Source: Protopterus annectens | Lineage: Eukaryota; Chordata; Ceratodontiformes; Protopteridae | DNA length: 64,000 nt | Assembly: GCF_019279795.1 (NCBI RefSeq) | Contig: NC_056738.1 | Location: 477,315,988 to 477,379,987 of the forward strand | Direction: 5' to 3' | In this document: positions 26,690 to 39,500 of the stretch, one piece after another | Position numbering within the stretch: position 1 is the first letter of the stretch | Layout: every line of letters starts with the position of its first letter | Notes under the pieces: model-generated | Database searches by the model: none | What the model was told of the DNA's origin: nothing | Seen by the model: the letters and a program-made list of their open reading frames with translations, nothing else | Translations under genes and position numbers: made by a program

Positions 26690-27062
26690 AGTCAATAAGA
26701 CCCAAAATGTTAGTTGATAAAACAAATACACATGCATTAAACCTTGCCTGTGATACAAATATGACCTGCTGGAGAAATAGGTATGTATTCCAGAGACTAC
26801 CCCATCTGTGGAACAGGCTACCCATCTATGTGAAGGATAGTTCTTCCATAATCCAGTTTAAGTGCTACTTGGACAATTGGACGTAAAAACTGAAATTCAT
26901 CCCTGGTTTAGCACCTATGTCTCTAATGCAAACAGGTAACCTGTAAATAGTTCATCTTCCAGGCCCATGCTTACACTTATCAAGGGTATCAGAACTTGTC
27001 AGAGATTTGGGATGCATGGATAGGCTTAAAAGGCTTTTGGGGTAATTAGCCTAGTAAACACC
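26690..27062 (+). mobile_element. CR1-like LINE, 3' fragment (diverged)
   Basis: 26690-26886 encodes the RT C-terminus (CDTNMTCWRNRYVFQRLPHL, YVKDSSS, then LDNWT). The 3' UTR (GCTTAAAAGGCTTTTGGGGT, then TAGCCTAGTAAACACC) is a diverged version of the family ending. It appears to be an older copy or a third subfamily. Confidence 0.7.
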
Positions 27063-28127
27063 TTTGAAGCTATCAACATAATTCAATACATCTCCATACT
27101 TTGCTCATTATCCTAACACATCATATGCTTATATACCACACACATACATATATACTTATATACCACACACATACAAACTACTCAGACTTCCAGTTTAATT
27201 TCAACCCTATGTCTCTTTCATTACACATAACTTCTCATCCCCTTTCACTAACCCACTACTACTCTCTCCAGTTAGTCAGTAACCCAGCTCACCCCTCAAA
27301 CCTGCCCATCTCCTACACCTCCTACAATGCACAATCATCCTGAATCCCTCTCGGTGCAAGTTCTCTCTTCCAAGGTATCTCTTCAGATTTACTGAACTTA
27401 TATTAATACTACACAGACCTAACACTCAAAAACCTACTATAAATCAAAAGTCCATCTCATTCATCCTAACTAATGCAAACAGTCTCCGGAGATGTAAATA
27501 TACATATTCCTTGAAGCCAAAAATCCCAGATATAAATGAGGTTGTCAGGAATACCCACACTACATCCTTCACACATACCATTCACCACACACATGCACAC
27601 AGATTGTCTTACCGTGAGGTGCTTAAAAGAAACCTTCCCAAATTTCAAAGACCTCCAAAGCCACCTAACTGCAACACTGCTCTTCAGCAATCACTAAAGC
27701 AAACACCAAAAGCAGTACCAAACATCTCACATAAGCCTACACTCAATGGTCCCCCAAATGGAAAGCCCATAAGGCAAGCATACACTTTACCTAATACTCT
27801 TGTCAATGGGGACTCCATTGTGTGACACACAGATGCCCCACTCACCAGCTGGACAAGGAGAAGATAAGTTAGCTATCTGTCTGGAGCCAGGTTCTGCAAT
27901 ATTACATGTACACTGAAGGTAATGCACTGCAGGTACCAATATGATTGTCTATCATAGTCCATGTGGGTGTAAATGACTTAAGATGTAGCTCACTGGATTA
28001 TGGGAAAAGAGACATTATGGATCTCTTGGAATTTGTGCCAAAGAAAGGTATGAGCCTTGCATTGAGCAGCATTCTATCTTCATCAAGGATTATGCCACTG
28101 TATGAATATAATCACTGATTTTAATAA

Positions 28128-28470
28128 TTCATAGGTTCATAGGTTCATAGGTAGGTACTAGGCTATCGACCCAAGGGCCTATGTAAGCCTAGCCAACAAG
28201 GTTCCCTGGCTTATGCCACCCAAGAAAGTTATTTTCCTGTGCCACTGTTGAGCGGAGACACAGAAATGATCCTTGGGGTGTATTTTCTATTTCCCATCCA
28301 CTCATCACGATTTTTCTTGAAGAGTGCTAATGAAGAACTTTGCTTGACATAGATGAGTAGCCTGTTCCAGAGTATGGGAAGTCTCTGGGACAGGAATCTA
28401 TCCCTCCAGCATGTCCTGTTTATTGTGGTGACAAGGTGGTCCCTAGAGCATGTAGCTTAGAGGGATTGGA
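28128..28470 (-). mobile_element. CR1-like LINE 3' fragment nested in an older copy
   Basis: The minus strand shows the family tail (three CATAGGTTC-type units on the plus strand at 28128-28155) and the RT C-terminus back to about the PRDLNL block. The 5' end is at 28470. The flanking older copy resumes at 28471 with the GGCTTAGTTTCTGGTGTTAC sequence that is continuous in the copy at 37268, which shows this is an insertion. Confidence 0.8.
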
Positions 28471-30440
28471 TTGGCTTAGTTTCTGGTGTTACTCCAGATG
28501 GATCCAATATCTGTCAGCATGGTAGAACATTGGCAAAAGACCAAGTTGCTTTGAGAAGGATAGGTTGCACCTGCCTGCCCTAGACTTTCTGAAATTGGTT
28601 AAAACGTTATCCACCCCCTTAGAGCCTTTTTTAGGCAATGTGAAAAAGACAAAACTACCAGCATAGTGAAAAAGTTTTAAGGTGATACTGCTATGCCTGG
28701 TGCCTAAACAAAACACTCCACACCCTTCAAATCCCCCTCACTGTAGGAGAATGTAGATATCTGTGCCATGACCAAGACTTGGTTTAAAGCTGTAGAATGT
28801 ACTCTGGCAGTGCAAGGCTACAGTGCTTTAGACACATATAGAAAACCAGCAGCACATAGTGGGACCAAAGGTGGAGATGTTTCAATCTATGGTGGCAACA
28901 AACATACTAACAGGTTGGTTAAACAGGATGATATCATGGAGTTCATCCATGTCCAAGCCAACATAGTAAGGTCACTCAGCATATCAAGGCTAGCTATGTA
29001 CCTAGAGTCTCATGACTCTTTCCTAAACCTGCCAGAGGTGCGCCTCTTCCAAGCAAACACCCTATTCATGGGTGAATTTTACTACCCCTCTATAGACTGT
29101 GAATTGTATAATGCCTCAAACTCACAGGCAGAGCACTTGATGAGCTGTATTAATACAAACAGCCTGGAACAGATAGTACATGCTCCAACCAGAGGATCAA
29201 ACATACTGGATCTGGTAGTCACCAACACGGAAAACCATTACACCAGCTTACCCCCACCTCACCCCCATGTCATATCCTCACTAGTGAGATCAGATCACAA
29301 AGCTGTCTCATATAAAAAAAACAATCCAGAAAATCCAGCTAAAACAGTAACAGGAACTATTCAAAGGGAAGCTGCATCCTCTTAAGTGACAGTTTGTCAA
29401 AATTCAAGGCTCCCTCCACCCCCAAGACCACAGCAGAATTATTTACAGTCACTATACAAACATGTCAATGGCTGCATAGAGGCTGCCATAATCACCAGAA
29501 ATAAACACAAAACAAATACTAAAAACAAACCCTAGTGGTGGAATCCTCAGTTAAACAGGGTATATAATAAAAGAAGAAAACTTATGGCCAAAATCCGTAA
29601 AAGTGACTCCATTAAAGACAAGGGCTCTCTTATACAGCTAAACAAGAAATTAAGAAGTCTCATTAAGTTCAACTAGGCCAGTTATGAGATCAGGATAGCC
29701 TCGCAGTCTAAGGACAATCAGAAGGCATTCTCCAGCTATATGTGAAATCTTAAAGGTGACACACAACAGTGTTCTGAACTGGTGATGAATGGTACCATCT
29801 ACACTAATCAGGGTGATGCAGCAAATCTACTAGCTGTTAAATTCAGTTCAATATCACCTTCCCTCCCCGACTCCACCAGGTGAACTTACTTCTGACATAA
29901 TTCTCCCAGCTATCAGCAGAGTTCAGATGCTGGTAGCACTCACTAAAGCCAAGAACATTGTCTCTATGGGTCCCTGCAACCTCCCTGGTCACCTCCTGAA
30001 CAGTATAATTCATGGTTTATCAGGTGCAGTTAAGGCATTCTTCAACTACAGCCTTGAAATAGGCTACATTCCAAGTGAATGGAAGAACACAACAGTCATT
30101 CCCCTCCACGAGGGCAGACCATCAACCAATCCAGGTAACTGCACACCTATCATTCTAACAAGCCTAATATGCAAACCCATGGAGCAAATTATTTTCAAAA
30201 TGATAAACAAAGACATTGTTAAATAACAAACACTAGACCCATCCCAAATTGTCTTTGCTAAGGAAGGTCTCGTCTACTTAACCTGGTGGATTTCTTTGAG
30301 AGGTTTACCAAGACAATGGACCAGGGCAAAACAGTACATATTGCATATCTTGACCTAGCTAAAGCATTTGATATAATACTCCACTCAGGTATTGTTGACT
30401 ACCTCTCTGAGCTAGGTGTAGACTGTTAGACTGTACGAGC

Positions 30441-31442
30441 ACATCCACTTCTCTGAAGTACAGGCCAACACTAAGGGACTCTGTCTAACAAAGTTCGCAG
30501 ATGACTGAAAACTGGGAGCCATTATTGAATCCCCAAATGATGTGGATACTCTACAAGAGGGCCTTACAGAAACATATGATTGGTGCCAGAGCCATGGGCT
30601 CATGCTCAATGCCAAGAAATGTATAGTTATCCCCTTTGGGAAAAAACATGTACCCGTGAATTACCACATAGGTGGCAGTACACTAAACACCGAAAGTGTG
30701 ATAAGAGACTTAGGGACACAGGTGGACAGTGGTCGCACCTTCAATAACCACATCACCACAACAGTCAGGAAATCCTTCTATGTGGCACACCTCATCACTA
30801 AGGGCTTTTCATCCAGGAAAAAAAGGAGGTCATTGTCCCACTGTACTCATCCCTCATTAGACCCATTATAGAATACAATGCCCCATTTGGTATGTACCTT
30901 CCAAGACATCTGCAACAACTGGAAAGGCCGCAGAAATACCTCACTAAAAGAATCACAGGCCTAAAGCAGATGCCCTATGCTGACCTCCTTAAGAAACTCC
31001 AGCTATACTCTGTTGCATATCATCTACTCCGAGGAGATCTCTGCTTAACATACAAGGCCAGTGTCAAACCCAGAGCTGTTGGACATGCTACACTTAAAAA
31101 AATCCCAATCCCTCAGAGCCGCATGGTCCAGGGATCTAAACCTTGTCATCATAATGAACAAAACATGCTGGAGGGATAGTTTCCTGACCCAGAGACTCCC
31201 CAAACTCTTGAATAGACTGCCCATACATGTCAAGCAGAGCACCTCTTTGGCCCACTTCAAAAAGAACCTTGATGATTGGATGGGAGAAAGGAAATTCACC
31301 CTGGGGATCATGTCAGTCACCCTGCTAGACAGGGGTCCAGGTAAGTAAATAGTGCGGGAAGAAAAAGACAGGGAATTGTTATGGCTAAGCTTGTATAGGC
31401 CCTAGCGCCGATAGCCTAGTACCAACCTATGAACCTATGAAC
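30441..31442 (+). mobile_element. CR1-like LINE 3' fragment nested in the RT of an older copy
   Basis: The copy begins at the block FSEVQANT after the RT palm and runs through KFADD-like, LNAKKCIVIPFG and YVAHLITKGFSSRKK. It ends with the MSNPELLDM-type C-terminus and 3' UTR, with CCTATGAA units at 31418-31442. It interrupts the older copy between its LGV(D) block (30420) and its THWIAGWLTD block (31446), which are consecutive in the copies at 39060 and 42330. It is subfamily 1 and less decayed than its host. Confidence 0.75.
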
Positions 31443-32619
31443 CTATGAACATAACTCACTGGATTGCTGGCTAGCTCACAGACTGGATGCAAGAAGTTAG
31501 AATCGGTGAGACCACATCCACCAAGCAACTGGTCACCAGTGGAGTACCCCAAGACTCTGTGTGGGGGGGCCTGCTCCTGTTTGGCATCTACTGTACTTCT
31601 TAGAAGTCAGGGCTAATTTTAAAGGCCTCTGACTCATCACATTCACAGATTACTGTAAATTGGGAGCTATTATATATTCCTCAGACACAATCAGCTTGCA
31701 AGTGGTGTAATACAGACATATGACTGGTGCCACAGCCATGGCCTAAAACTTAGTGTCAAAAAATGCATTATAAAGCCCTTTGGTATCTGTCAGTGCAAGT
31801 TAATTATGCTATCAAAGTAAAATGCCCCTAAGACTTGACCCAGTAGTAAGGGATCTAGGAACATATGCAGACAAAAATCTGTTTTTTGACAAACGTAGCC
31901 AAAATAATAACAAAATCATTCTATGTCACCAAACCTAGAGGTAAGGTTATGGCATCCAGGTCCAAAGAAATTATAGTACCACTCTATTTGGCTTATCAGA
32001 TCTATCATTGAATACAATGCCCCCTTTGGCACGTATCTAACCAGACCCTTTTAACAGTTGGAACACTCACAAAGGTTTCTCACCAGAAGAATTCAGGACA
32101 TGAATACCCTGTCCTGCACTGATCATCTAAAAGCTCTGCCTGCATTCAGTCTCCTACAGGCTGCTGAGAGGTGATCTTTGCCTGGCTTACAGGGCTTCCT
32201 CAGACCCAGCCCTGATGGATCTGCTGCACATGCACAATTGTGATATAAACAGAATGCGCTGGAGAGACAGATATGTGTCCAAAGGATCCCCACAGTATGG
32301 AATAGGCTCCCCATCCATGTAAAATAGAGCACAATCCTGACCCTAGATAAATAAAACCTTGACAATTGGATAGGAAATCATGAACTTACCCCACATCTGG
32401 TCTCCATGTCCCTTATGGACTGAGGTCGTCAATGAGAAAAGTATGATCCTAACTAACACCATCCCCTTCAAAACCTTAGCTACGTGCCTACTAACACCCA
32501 CCCATATGATACTTGGGACCCAAATGTTTTGGGGTGATCAGCCAGGATTGCAAGGAGCCTAGTAATAACCTATAAACCTATAAGTCATGAAAAGTAGTGG
32601 ACATACTGAAAACGTATGG

Positions 32620-33860
32620 TATATAATGTAATTTATTAAGTTTATTATTGTCTGCCTATGGTAATAGTAAACTTGGAGTTCTACTGAATGGGGATTTAAG
32701 TGATTTATATTCAGATGGGTCTTAAGCAAGGATATCCTTTAAATGGTGTACTGTTTAATGTAGTTTTGAATGCTTTATCTAGCAAAATGGAGTAATGTTT
32801 TCAAGAAGCTAAATATGTTATTAAAGAAAAGGTAGGTGTACTGTTATCTTACTCAGATGATTTAGTGTTTGTAACTAAAATATGGTTTGGATAGTGACTT
32901 TTTTGCAAAGTATAAATATGTTATTAGGTTGTGCAGGTGTGTTAAGTAAAGAAAACAAAGTAGAATATTAGGGAATGTTAAAAAGACAGGTGGTTTTCAC
33001 TTTTCTATAAAAGAAATTCCAATTCTTGATGGTAAGCTTGATAGAAGAGGTAGTAGAAAAACAGGGGAAGGGGTTATTAAAGGATATCTGGGATATTGTT
33101 TGTTAATAGAGAACAGGGGAATGGGTTATTAAAGGATATCTGGGATATTGTTTGTTGATGAAGAATAGGAGATGGGTTATTAAAGGATAACTGGAATATT
33201 GTTTGTTGCTGGAGAACAGGGGAATGGGTTATTAAAGGATATCTGGGATATTGTTTGTTGATGAAGAATAGGAGATGGGTTATTAAAGGATAACTGGGAT
33301 ATTGTTTGTTGATGAAGAATAGGAGATGGGTTATTAAAGGATAACTGGGATATTGTTTGTTGATGAAGAATAGGAGATGGGTTATTAAAGGATATCTGGG
33401 ATATTGTTTGTTGCTGGAGAACAGGGGAATGGGTTATTAAAGGATATCTAGGATATTGTTTGTTGATGAAGAATAGGAGATGGGTTATTAAAGGATATCT
33501 GGGATATTGTTTGTTGATGGAGAACAGGGGAATGGGTTATTAAAGGATATGTGGGATATTGTTTGTTGGTGGAGAGCTTTTAAAATGTCTTTTAAGAAAA
33601 AGGTAAATCTTAGTAACTTTCTTATATTTGGAAAACTTGGGTACTTGACAGGGGTCTTATGCAGGATTTCTGCATGGTTGAGTTAACAGACTCATAAATG
33701 CAGGTTTGTGATATATAATAAGAGGATTATAACCCCCTCTATTCAGAGTGAAGTTCACTTCTCTTAGCATGGGAGGGCTGGATATGCGAAGCATACATTC
33801 TCGGGAGTATGCTGTATTAAGAACTGCTAAGGATTTTATCTTAGGAAAGCAGGACATCAT
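32620..33860 (+). mobile_element. L1/Tx1-like LINE fragment with RT palm and an embedded minisatellite
   Basis: 32725-33000 encodes a GxKQGxPLNGVLFNVVLNAL-like stretch (with a stop), then LLSYSDDLVFVTK, the YxDD-type RT core with SDD. After the minisatellite, 33580-33855 encodes RAFKMSFKKKVNLSNFLIF and an ITPSIQSEVHFSLLSMGGLD-like stretch, as in L1-type LINEs. The two sides may belong to one copy with the minisatellite expanded inside it. Heavily decayed. Confidence 0.55.
33063..33573. repeat. 51-52-bp minisatellite, about 10 copies
   Basis: The unit contains GGGTTATTAAAGGATATCTG and GATATTGTTTGTTG. Two unit types alternate: one with GATGAAGAATAGGAGAT (51 bases) and one with GCTGGAGAACAGGGGAAT (52 bases). 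It sits within an L1-like LINE fragment, so it probably arose from that element's own sequence. Confidence 0.95.
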
Positions 33861-33861
33861 C

Positions 33862-34312
33862 CTACAAAGGAATCCTGAGACACTGTCTCATACAGACTGC
33901 TCAGAGGTGACCTGTGTCTGGCATACAAGGCCGTCTCAGACTCAGACATGGAGTTGCTGCATATCCGTAAGTCAAACTCCACTCTCGCAACCTGCACGCA
34001 AGGTCTCAACCTGGTCTGTGACATTAATAGAACGTGTTGGCAGGACAGATTTGTGTCCCAATGACTCTCCCATTTGTGAAATAGACTTCCTCTCCATGTC
34101 AAGCAGAGTACCTGACTAGCCCTCTTTTAGAGGAACTTGGACGATTGGATGGGAAACAGAAAATATACCCCTGGGATCCCACCTGTGTCTCAGATGGACA
34201 GGGAAAACAGGTGCTGACTTTGTGGGAACATGGGTGAAATTCTTGGCTAGGTTTATAAGGGCCTCTGGGTCAATAGCCTAGTATCATCCTATGAACTTAT
34301 GAACCTATGAAG
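33862..34312 (+). mobile_element. CR1-like LINE, 3' fragment, subfamily 2
   Basis: Encodes SYRLLRGDLCLAYKA-like sequence, then KSNSTLATCTQGLNLVCDIN-like sequence, and ends with a DDWMGNRKY-like stretch and the tail CATCCTATGAACTTATGAACC at about 34290-34312. The residues match the 39780-40110 copy more closely than the MSNPELLDM subfamily. It is truncated at the 5' end and abuts the L1-like fragment. Confidence 0.75.
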
Positions 34313-34856
34313 ATAGTTAACTCAGTAGTGGCTATGTGCTATGGACATTAATACTTGCCAAAGAAAGGAAGGACTAAACTTTATGCAAGAGACTATCCAT
34401 TTGTTTGTGGGACACTGAGACTTTGAAAGAACTGATGTATTTTGTATGTTTTTCCCTTTTTTGATTGCCATTGCAGCAAATAATTCCTTTGATGCATTTG
34501 TTTGTTAAAGAGCAGACCATATATTATCTTAATTCACATTGTTAATATCAAAGAACCAAGGGCACAAACTGTAAAACATGTATAGAAGTGCACTACAGTC
34601 GTTTACTAATTCACAGTATAAATGTCACATACACTGATACACAAATATGAATACGACTTGTTTTAATAAGGGTTTGGGGTCTCTGGCCTACACTTCTGAT
34701 ACTTATAACCCCTATTCGAATATACATGCTAGTTGTTTTAACATGAGGGGGCTCTGCCAACACAACCTTGGAATTTATACATAATCATGACTCCATGGTC
34801 ACATAGCCACAAAGGAAAATACATCTAAAACTGGAATCCATATATAATTCATGTGC

Positions 34857-35151
34857 CATACCTCTTAAGGCAAGAAATCAGGAAAAATCCAAAAATAATG
34901 GTGGAACAAAGTTCCAAATTTAGGGACAGATTTTAATTATTGCTGTTATAAACTTAGAAAATTGGTAGAACATGTTTTACATTAGCATGCATTTTCTGAA
35001 GCATATGAATTCTGAAAGTCAAATGTCTGTCATTATTTACTGACATTAATCCCCGATGATATGCTAGAAAACAAATTTTATGAGGAACAGACAAAAAACA
35101 TGAGGCAAAAATCTGTTCATTCTGTGAAAATCTGGGCAGTTCAGAGGTATG
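34857..35151. repeat. Interspersed repeat X, copy 2
   Basis: This is the clearest copy. The ends are inverted repeats CATACCTCT (34857-34865) and AGAGGTATG (35143-35151). Inside, TTTCTGAAGCATATGAATTC, CAAATGTCTGTCATTATTTA, and CATGAGGCAAAAATCTGT align with copies 1 and 3. Confidence 0.75.
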
Positions 35152-35527
35152 TGTACAATTATTGGTAGAAATCTGCTTAGAAAGCATAAGGTATAGACTG
35201 AGTTTTTTAGGGAATGAATACTGGGATTTGAAATAAAGAGTACTTGAACCTTTGAGTAATTAGAATGTGTGATACTTCCAAAGCTTTTTATTGTCACAGA
35301 TTACTATGTTTTAAGTATACTAATTTTAAGTTTCATATCTTAGAAAGAGTATAACATGACAAAAAAGGAGATAATTTTGCAACTGGTTTATAAAAATGTA
35401 AACCACTGGCAGATATCATAGCACTGAAAATTCCTACTTTTCCTGAAGTACGTTTTAAAATAAAAAAAAACAGTAATCTCTGTGGTAGCCCCGAAATCCC
35501 AAACAACCCACTAAACAAGTATAGTGG

Positions 35528-35579
<52 letters not shown>

Positions 35580-36540
35580 TTAGAAAGCTTATCAAGAAAC
35601 TATTACTCTCTTATTTCTGTTTTACTTGGATCACTTGTCTGTGTACTTCATAACAGACTACCTACGCTGCTTGGATTACTTTTGAATACTTAGTAATTCT
35701 GTACAATATTTTAATTATATATTTTTTATTATTTTTTTTTTACTTAAGACAAGTTTAAGTTAGCTACTTCTACTACCATTGTCTGATCTGATTAATATAC
35801 AGTGTTTGACTAGATGTATATGGATTGAAAATCTTCCACGTAGAGAAGTTTCTTACACTGTTTTAAAATAAAAAAAAAAAAAAAAACAGAGTGTATGATT
35901 ATTTCTACCACTAGGTGGCAATGTTTACATGGTAATATTTTGCTACAAGGCTGTATAAGGAACCAGAAGTATACTGATTTAGTTTCTTTTTGGGAAATAT
36001 TATATCTTTTAGGGTGATTTTAATTTTTTATTTTTCATAATGCTTACCATGTGGTTATTTAAATATTTATTTACTTTTGTTTTATTATGTACACATTTGC
36101 ACTGTTTTAAAGCAATTTACTGATTAACTGCATTTCATTACTGTTTAACTGTATTTTACTGTATTTCATTACTGTTTCTGGCATACATCTTCTGTTGGTA
36201 GGAGCATATCTTCTCTGCTAATTAGAGTAGCAGGGCTGCCTGAAACTTGCCTGGCACAAGCTGATTGGTAAAGAGAGCAGAGTCTAGCCAGATTGGCTAG
36301 ATTTCTGTGTTGCTAAAATCTTCCATTTTTGTGGTATTCAAAATGCACATTTTATCTGGTTTGGGCTTGTTTGCGTGTCACTCACTACAGCTGCACTGTT
36401 TTTAACCCATTGAGAGGTATTCCAGCTACAAACTTTCCCTTAGTAGCACTTGTGTGATCGCCTAGTAGTACTCATCTTAGACCTTCCACCTTTACCCTCT
36501 TAGCTCTCTTTGGACTCTCTCCCTCAGATTCTGACAAATA
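35152..36540. other. AT-rich stretch with (TA)n microsatellite, otherwise unassigned
   Basis: A (TA)n tract occupies 35530-35578, and short A runs lie at 35461-35470 and 35870-35886. I see no gene, SINE promoter or known LINE motif. 36180-36540 may belong to the 5' UTR of the LINE copy that follows, but I have no second copy to compare. Confidence 0.5.
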
Positions 36541-36599
36541 TGGATGGACAATTTGCTACAGTTTCTCCTCCCATTCTGGTTGATATGGGCATCCTTGAG

Positions 36600-39500
36600 A
36601 CAGTGTAGCAACTGCCTCATGTAAATGGACAACCCTCTACTACTACCACCTAGGAACACAATTTGTGAGAGATGCAATTACATTAAGAACCTAGAGTCTA
36701 TGCTCTCTCAGTCAAGCCAGTTTATCTGGCACTGAGAAGGTTGTCAACACAAACACCGCACCTCAAACACCACCCACACCTACAGAACACACACCCACAT
36801 ATGTGGAGGTCCTCAACAAAAATATACCTAAAAGAAAGAGACCTCAGAGGCAAAAACACACACAAACTCCACAACTCACCACACCACACACCACACATGT
36901 CCACACACCTGCGTCTCACAGCCATGAAAGCCTAACCATAAACCTAACATATTAGTCAAAGGAGACTCAACTGTGAGACACACAGATGTGCCGCTCACAA
37001 GGCTGGATATGGAGAAAATCACAGTTAGTTATTTTTCAGGTGCCAGAATCCGCCATATCACACATGCACTCAAGTCTCTCAAAAACAGGTACTGTGATGA
37101 CTGTCATAGTCCATGTTGGCGTGAATAACTTGAGACATACCTCCCTGGACTATATAAAGAGAGACATGATAGATCCCAGGCAGATGTGTTCCTATCCTTA
37201 AGCAGCATTCTACCGTCACCCAGAATGATGCCTCAATACAAACAGAAATTGATTGACTTTTGCAACTGGCTTAGTTTCTGGTGTCACTCCAAGAGGATCC
37301 AGTACCTGACAGCCTGGGAAGACATGATCGACAGACCATGATGCTTTGTCAGAGATGGACTTCATCTGTCTCCCTTGGGCTTCAGGCTTCTGGCAAAGGC
37401 TCTTGCCTCACGCATAGTGCCTTTTTTAGGCAATGTCATGAGGTAAAAACTACCAACATGAAAAGTTCATCAGAATGCAAATTAAAGGTCATGCTGCTAA
37501 ATGCTAGGAGTCTAAACATGAAACTCCACACTCATTGAAAGCATTCTTAACCCTGGAAGATCCTGACATTTGTGCAGTTACAGAAACTTGGTTCAAAGCT
37601 GGAGAGAGCACCCCAGCCATGCCAGGCAACTCATCCGATCATACATTCGGACCCCAAACCGTGGGCAGCAAAGATAAAGGAGGTGGTTTCAATATTTATT
37701 AAAAGACACAGACTTTCAAGTTGGTCAAACAGTATGGCACACAGAAGACACTCCAGGTGCAGTGAACCATTGACAAGACCCCTATTCATAGTCATAGCTA
37801 GCTACAGGCCCCAACTTTGATGCATGATGCTCACTCCACCTATCTGGACCTCTTCAAATCTATCAAGATTCAACCCTTTACCCTGATCCTGGGTGACTTT
37901 AACTATCCAACCATGGGTTGGAAGAACTACTCATGCCAAAACACAAATGCCCAGAGAGTCCTTGATTTCGTCAATACAAATGCCTTGGACCAGCTGTTCG
38001 ACACCCCCACAAGATTTGATAATATCCTGGACTTGGTATAAACCAACATGAGTAACTACTGCAGAATCCCTACAGTATCATCCTCCCTGGTAAGATCCAA
38101 CCAGAAAGAGGTCACTTTTGAAGTCACCATCCCCCTACACCCCCCTTGCTATGGTCAACCATAAAAACTTCTCCAAAGTTGATTACAATCTCCTGAGGGA
38201 AGGTATATACAGCTTCACAGCCCCGCAACCCCATAGGAACTGGCACAAATGTCCAAGCCTACACCAAAGTACTATATGAGCATTTATATAGCTGCATTGA
38301 ATCAGGAATACCCAACAGGACTAAATCATCCTCCATAAGGAAGAGTAAACCTGTCTGGTGGACAGCTGTAATAAATAAACATAATATATACATCTATAAT
38401 AAAAGGAAGAAATTGCTGTCCAGACCAAGGAGCAGCTGCCTAACTGGAAGTAATCTCTCCTTAGCCTGAAAAAGCAAATAAGAGTACTAGTGAAATCCTC
38501 CAAAGCAAACTTCGAGTCCAAACTGGCCACATCTACTAAAGATAATCATAAGGCTTTCTTTATATATGTCTGCAATCGCAAAGGAAGCAGTCAGATCTGC
38601 TCAGAACTGGTGGTCACAAATGCCATAGATATTGCCAACCTGCTGCAGACAGGCAGAAAATACAGCCTCCATGGGACCTAACATTCCAGGCTGCATCCTA
38701 CTTGAACTTGCGCATTAGGCACCCTATTCAACCAAAGCCTGATTACCGGCTTCATTCCAGCTGAGTTGAGGATAGCAACTGTCATCCCTTTGCACAAGAC
38801 CCATCAGACTAACTAGCCTGATCTGGAAGGCCATGGAACAGATTATCATGGACCTCATTAACAAAGACATTGGCAATCTCCAAACACTCAATCCCACACA
38901 GTATGGTTTCTTCAAGGGAGGTCATGCCTGTTAAATTTGGTCAAATTCTTTGAGACAGTCACCAAAGCCAAGGACACAGGGAGCACAGTGCACACCTCCT
39001 ACCTTGACCTGGCCAAAGCCTTCAATAATATTCCCCACTCGGGTATAATAGATAAACTCTCTCAACTAGGCATCAATCCATATGTTACCAGATGGGTAGC
39101 AAATTGGCTGACTGATACAACCCACCTAGTCAAAATTGGAGAAGCCACCTCAAGCAGTAGACCCATAACAAGCAGCGTACCCCAGGGATCGGTCTTGGGG
39201 CCTCTGTTGTTTGGGATATACTTTCTGAGGTGCAGGCCAAAACCAGTGGGCTATGGCTGACCAAGTTTGCAGATGAATACAAGCTGGGAGCTGTCATCAA
39301 TTCCCTTAGTTATGTGGACATCCTCCAAGAGGGTCTTACCTAAACAAATAACTGGTGCCAGAAACATGGCTTCAAACTGAATGCCAAAAAATTCATCATC
39401 ATCCCCTTTAGGGAGAGTAATGCCCCCACAAATTATCACATTGATAACAAGATCCTGAGCATGCAGTCAGTTGCGAGGGACTTGGGCACCCATTGATAGC

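Larger units (their letters stand above)
27480..32586 (+). mobile_element. CR1-like LINE, near full-length, carrying two nested LINE insertions
   Basis: The copy reads in order through 27480-28127, 28471-30440 and 31443-32586. It starts with an ORF1 esterase region (GDSIV at about 27808; IIVHVGVNDL-like at about 27955). An endonuclease follows (TKTWFKA at 28768; a GEFYYPSIDC block; RSDHKAV at about 29298). The RT comes last (AYLDLAKAFDIILHSGIVDY at about 30350; SGVPQDS at about 31540; TDYCKLGA at about 31650). It is interrupted by LINE fragments at 28128-28470 (minus) and 30441-31442 (plus). Many stops are present. The 5' end is uncertain. Confidence 0.7.
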
